Shown here in pieces: positions 29,949 to 32,736 of a stretch of DNA of 32,736 nt. Below the pieces are notes generated by a model. It saw nothing but the letters and a program-made list of their open reading frames with translations. It did not search any database and was not told the origin of the DNA. The stretch spans positions 1-32,736 of the forward strand of contig DATGLE010000158.1 of assembly GCA_035294325.1 (NCBI GenBank). Direction: 5' to 3'. The stretch is from DATGLE01 sp035294325 (GTDB lineage Bacteria; Chloroflexota; Ktedonobacteria; Ktedonobacterales; Ktedonobacteraceae). The stretch's first letter is position 1, and every line of letters starts with the position of its first letter. The position numbers and the translations under genes are program-made.

Positions 29949-31739
29949 TCATCCCTCGCCGGTGCGGAACATCGCCATGCGCGTGCGTAGAGAATCGGTG
30001 AGCTGCACCAGGTGTGAGAGCGATTTTTGCACCTCGCGTGTGTGCCGGGTGATGTCGCCGGTCATGCGCAGAATCTCCTGCACCGAGCCGACGACGAGTT
30101 GTGAACCTTGCTCCTGATTCTGGGCCGAAGAGTAGATGCCCTGGATGAGATTGCTCAACTGCTCGGTGATCACGTTGACGGCTTCCAGCGCTACGCCCGT
30201 CTGGGTGACGAGTTCGGTCTGCATGATAACCTGCTGCGTGCTCTGCTCTACGCTTTGCGACACCGCTGTCGTCTCGCGTTGAATGGTGCGAATATACGTG
30301 CCCACCTTGTGAGCGGCCTCGCTGCTCTGAGTTGCCAGCGTGCGTATCTCCTGAGCGATTACGGCGAAGCCCTGACCATGCTCGCCCGCGCGTGTCGCCT
30401 CGATAGCGGCATTAAGCGCCAGGTGGTGCATGCGTATCGTCAGGTCGGTAATTGCGAGCACGGCATCGTTAATCTCCTGCCCGCCCTCGCTCAGCATCTT
30501 CATCGAGCGCCCGGATTGCAGCGTCGCCTCGCGTACCTGGGCCATGCCATCAACGGCGCGATCAACGGCCCCCTGCGCCTCAAGCGTGACATCAACGGCC
30601 TCGATAGCCGTCTTCGAGAGTACCGCCGCACGCTCTGACACAGAATGCATCATGTTCGCTATGTTATGAATCACCTGCGAAATCTGATTCACCTGCTGTT
30701 CCTGGTGCGTGATATCGCGCACCAGGAAATCGGAGTTGCGCTGCACGCTGCGCGTATGCTCATCGACGGCCTGCGCTACCATCTGCATGCTGCCCAGAAT
30801 TGAGCTGATCGCTTCGATCATGGCATTGGTGGCATCCACGATTGGCGCCAGTTTCGGGTGAGTGGAGCGCACGCGAAGGCTAAGGTTGCCGCGTCGCAAC
30901 TGCTCCATATCTTCGCGCAGGAGCGCGATGCCCTCTTCGAGGGCGATGCGCTCGGCCTCGCGCTCCTGGAAGAGACGCGCGTTATCGATGGCAATCGCGG
31001 CCTGATTGGCAAACAGCTCGGCGACCTCGATGCTCTCCTCCGTCGGTACCTTGCCATCCGCTGGATCGTCAAGCGAGAGGAAGCCGAGCAACTTCTGGGC
31101 GCGTGGGCTGTAGAGTGGAACGATGAGCGTATCATCCGGGTGCCAGCCACCGGGTTGAGGATCTTTTATAATCTGGCTTGGAATATATGCTATATCAGAA
31201 AAAAGATCTAAATGCTCGTGAGAGATAAAATAGCTCTGGCTGATGCGGAACTCCGGGCGCATCAGCCTGACCAGCTTATCGACAGAATCATGCGCGTTGC
31301 GCAGAAATTGTTGCTGGTCTTCAGGTACCCCGGCGAAGGCAACCGATGAAATATAGCGCTCCTCTTCGTTTATCAAATTGATAACTGCTGTGCGGAAGCC
31401 GGTGCACTTAACTACGGAGGCTGCCATTTGCTGGAGCACTTCCTCCAGCCCCAGGTCGGCGCGCAGGAGATTATTCAACCGCAGCAGTTCTTTGATCTGT
31501 CGCGAGCGTTGTTGTGCATCAAATGTTACTGCCATATCTGGCATCTGCTCCTGTCTCTGCGGCGTGCTGCCGTTACTTGCGGGAACCGGTGGCTTCTCCT
31601 GTTCCCCTTGCCCTGGCTCTTGCGATTGGCGGATGCGGATGCGCAATGAGACTGGCCTGCTCTGGAGCTTTCGTTCTGACATGAGCGCCTTTTTCCTCTT
31701 CGCTAGAGAGTCCTGAACGTTCGCCATAGAGGATAGCAC
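29949..31739 (-). CDS. Soluble GAF-domain methyl-accepting chemotaxis-type protein
   Basis: A 596-residue signalling protein. The N-terminal ~70 residues are basic and low-complexity. A GAF sensor domain follows (about 75-250: LLRADLGLEEVLQQMAASVV ... VPLYSPRAQKLLGFLSLDDP ... LFANQAAIAIDNARLFQE), then a HAMP-like helical linker (LSLRVRSTHPKLAPIVDATNAM) and a long coiled-coil MCP signalling domain with the hairpin tip MHHLALNAAIEATRAGEHGQGFAVIAQEIRTLA. There is no transmembrane segment, so it should sense a cytoplasmic ligand or redox state. The start is GTG 31739 (AGGGAG 5 nt upstream), with ATG 31727 or 31682 possible. No che genes are nearby. Confidence 0.9.
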   Translation of the reverse strand: MLSSMANVQDSLAKRKKALMSERKLQSRPVSLRIRIRQSQEPGQGEQEKPPVPASNGSTPQRQEQMPDMAVTFDAQQRSRQIKELLRLNNLLRADLGLEEVLQQMAASVVKCTGFRTAVINLINEEERYISSVAFAGVPEDQQQFLRNAHDSVDKLVRLMRPEFRISQSYFISHEHLDLFSDIAYIPSQIIKDPQPGGWHPDDTLIVPLYSPRAQKLLGFLSLDDPADGKVPTEESIEVAELFANQAAIAIDNARLFQEREAERIALEEGIALLREDMEQLRRGNLSLRVRSTHPKLAPIVDATNAMIEAISSILGSMQMVAQAVDEHTRSVQRNSDFLVRDITHQEQQVNQISQVIHNIANMMHSVSERAAVLSKTAIEAVDVTLEAQGAVDRAVDGMAQVREATLQSGRSMKMLSEGGQEINDAVLAITDLTIRMHHLALNAAIEATRAGEHGQGFAVIAQEIRTLATQSSEAAHKVGTYIRTIQRETTAVSQSVEQSTQQVIMQTELVTQTGVALEAVNVITEQLSNLIQGIYSSAQNQEQGSQLVVGSVQEILRMTGDITRHTREVQKSLSHLVQLTDSLRTRMAMFRTGEG

Positions 31740-31814
31740 ATTTGCTCCCTGATGTACAGGTTAGATGATGGCTCTCTCCTTTAGCGAACTGCTCAGCACT
31801 TATGGCGCTTCGCA

Positions 31815-31875
31815 GGATGGTTTGTGTGGTGTGGGCCAGGGGCTGCGTCCCTGGTCCACACCACACAAACCATCC
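31815..31875. repeat. 27-bp palindrome upstream of the GAF/MCP gene
   Basis: 31815-31841 pairs with 31849-31875 (26 Watson-Crick, one G-T) around a 7-nt loop. Its apical part TGGTGTGG-x-CCAGG is related to the 25466 palindrome (TGGTGTGGCTCAGG), evidence that some arms share ancestry. Confidence 0.8.
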
Positions 31876-31940
31876 CCGGCACAGTCGCGCGAAGCCTCGA
31901 CGAAAGAGGGCAGGAGTGTCGAGGGTCAAACGCCCCTTTT

Positions 31941-32297
31941 TTAGAGGGATTCGCTTTCCTCGATACGCCTGACCATCGCGTTGAGCAACTCCAGGCGGCG
32001 CGCCAGTTCCTGTGACTGCTCCTGAAGGTTCTGCAACTGGCTGGTCAACTCGTGGAACTGCCCGTTCATAGGTATGGGCTGCGTTTCAGGCGCGGGTTTC
32101 TCCTGTGGCGTGCGCTCTTCCGCCTTCACCGGCGTTATGGCGGCAGGCTCCTGCTCCGGCGCTGCACCGGGTGTTGTGGGTACCGCGCCAGCGGTCCCGG
32201 CGCTGGCGCGGGTAGCCGTGGCATCGCCTCTGCCAATGAAGAATACCGCGACCAGGAACAACACTCCGATCACAATCAATCCTCCGGTAATCAGCAT
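31941..32297 (-). CDS. Small membrane-anchored protein with C-terminal coiled coil
   Basis: I do not recognise a named family. The 118-residue protein has one N-terminal transmembrane helix (LITGGLIVIGVLFLVAVFFIG, 2-22), an Ala/Pro/Thr/Glu-rich extended region to about residue 75, and a C-terminal heptad-rich helix (FHELTSQLQNLQEQSQELARRLELLNAMVRRIEE) likely to form a coiled coil. Minus-strand GGAGAG precedes ATG 32297. It lies downstream of an EmrA/HlyD-type gene on the same strand, separated by palindromes, and could be an accessory to that export system; this is an inference from position only. Confidence 0.7.
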   Translation of the reverse strand: MLITGGLIVIGVLFLVAVFFIGRGDATATRASAGTAGAVPTTPGAAPEQEPAAITPVKAEERTPQEKPAPETQPIPMNGQFHELTSQLQNLQEQSQELARRLELLNAMVRRIEESESL

Positions 32298-32385
32298 GGT
32301 TCTCTCCTTTGCATATATCCCTTCAAGTTTGTCTGACTAACATCATGCGCAAGACGCTGCTCACCGCTGCGCGGTTCGCCAGGGT

Positions 32386-32465
32386 GTGAAGTCTGCGGGC
32401 GCCGCGCCACAGGCGCGGCGCCCGCAGACTTCACCTGTTTGGGGGCGCCGCAGGCGCCCCCAAAC
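32386..32465. repeat. Two adjacent perfect palindromes
   Basis: A 23-bp palindrome (32386-32408 against 32412-32434, loop ACA) is followed by a 13-bp one (32437-32449 against 32453-32465, loop GCA, GGGGGCGCC-GCA-GGCGCCCCC). They are 16 nt from the stop of the EmrA-like gene and resemble the long-palindrome-plus-tail order of the other elements. Confidence 0.85.
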
Positions 32466-32480
32466 ATGCCCACGGCTTAA

Positions 32481-32736
32481 CTAATGGATGTGAATGGTGA
32501 CTTCGGCGCTCATGCCGGGCATAACCTCCTTGCCGCCGGTGCTGTCAAGCGAGATGAGCACCGGGACGCGCTGACCGACTTTGGTAAAGTTGCCGCTGGC
32601 GTTATCCTCGGTGGGCAGCAGCGAGAAACTGCCAGCGGTGGCATCAATGATCTGCTGCACATGGCCGCTATAGCTGGTATCTTTGTAGGCGTCGATATGG
32701 ATGTCGACCTGCTGGCCCACCTTGATGTTATCCAGA
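32481..32736 (-). CDS. EmrA/HlyD-family membrane fusion protein (3' part only)
   Basis: The frame is open to the window edge, so only the last ~84 residues are visible: LDNIKVGQQVDIHIDAYKD, then GHVQQIIDATAGSFSLLPTEDNASGNFTKVGQRVPVLISLD and EVMPGMSAEVTIHIH. The segment AGSFSLLP...NASGNFTKVGQRVPV is characteristic of EmrA-type periplasmic adaptor proteins that couple an MFS drug exporter (EmrB) to the envelope. The N-terminal anchor and coiled-coil hairpin lie outside the window. Confidence 0.88.
   Translation of the reverse strand, partial: LDNIKVGQQVDIHIDAYKDTSYSGHVQQIIDATAGSFSLLPTEDNASGNFTKVGQRVPVLISLDSTGGKEVMPGMSAEVTIHIH

Overview
The window looks like chromosomal DNA of a moderately GC-rich bacterium. 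The likeliest group is Chloroflexota, class Ktedonobacteria. That placement is an inference from the gene mix: a DnaJ domain fused to WD40-like repeats, a zinc-ribbon/membrane/lipoprotein-like protein, a large HEAT-repeat protein, LipM-type lipoylation, and an aerobic phenylacetyl-CoA epoxidase cluster. No rRNA or tRNA gene, CRISPR array, transposase or phage gene was seen. Promoters with good -35/-10 boxes (TTGACA or close, 16-18 bp, TACAAT/TAAGAT/TATGAT) and AAGGAG-type ribosome binding sites are easy to find.

Layout. Bases 1-10423 carry plus-strand housekeeping genes: DnaJ-WD40 protein, family 2 glycosyltransferase, a small unknown protein with a zinc-ribbon membrane protein, HEAT-repeat protein with tRNA-guanine transglycosylase, LipM-like octanoyltransferase, ClpP, and a HAD hydrolase overlapping a methyltransferase. 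Bases 10436-10678 hold tandem repeats. Bases 10679-16667 are a CoA-thioester region. It contains a crotonase without the usual catalytic glutamates, a divergent CaiB/BaiF CoA-transferase, and a minus-strand operon paaA-paaD(N)-paaB-paaC-paaD(C)-enoyl-CoA hydratase. PaaD is split into two genes in this operon, and no PaaE reductase or PaaK ligase is present. Bases 16957-19104 encode polyphosphate kinase. Bases 19260-25380 are mostly single minus-strand genes: LysM-CHAP hydrolase, amidohydrolase, alpha/beta hydrolase, EamA transporter and RsmC-like methyltransferase. A 740-bp stretch without genes follows. Bases 26122-29695 hold an unknown protein, two sugar-type ABC permeases without a binding protein, and a LacI regulator. 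The end has a soluble GAF/MCP protein, a small membrane-anchored protein and the 3' part of an EmrA/HlyD fusion protein.

The most striking feature that the genes do not explain is a family of intergenic palindromes. At least ten spacers carry near-perfect inverted repeats with 18-28 bp arms. Most have a 3-nt loop, usually flanked by GCGC or GGC/GCC. The arm sequences differ from copy to copy. In several copies the palindrome sits between a short conserved hairpin and a conserved tail resembling GCGCCGCAGGCGCGAGC. One copy (11528-11701) has apparent terminal inverted repeats, and two others look like the same element without the long palindrome.

Other points of note: ClpP has Asn at the expected catalytic Asp position, PaaC keeps both E-x-x-H pairs, the alpha/beta hydrolase has Gly in place of its nucleophile, and the LysM-CHAP gene has a structured leader with ydaO-like strings.
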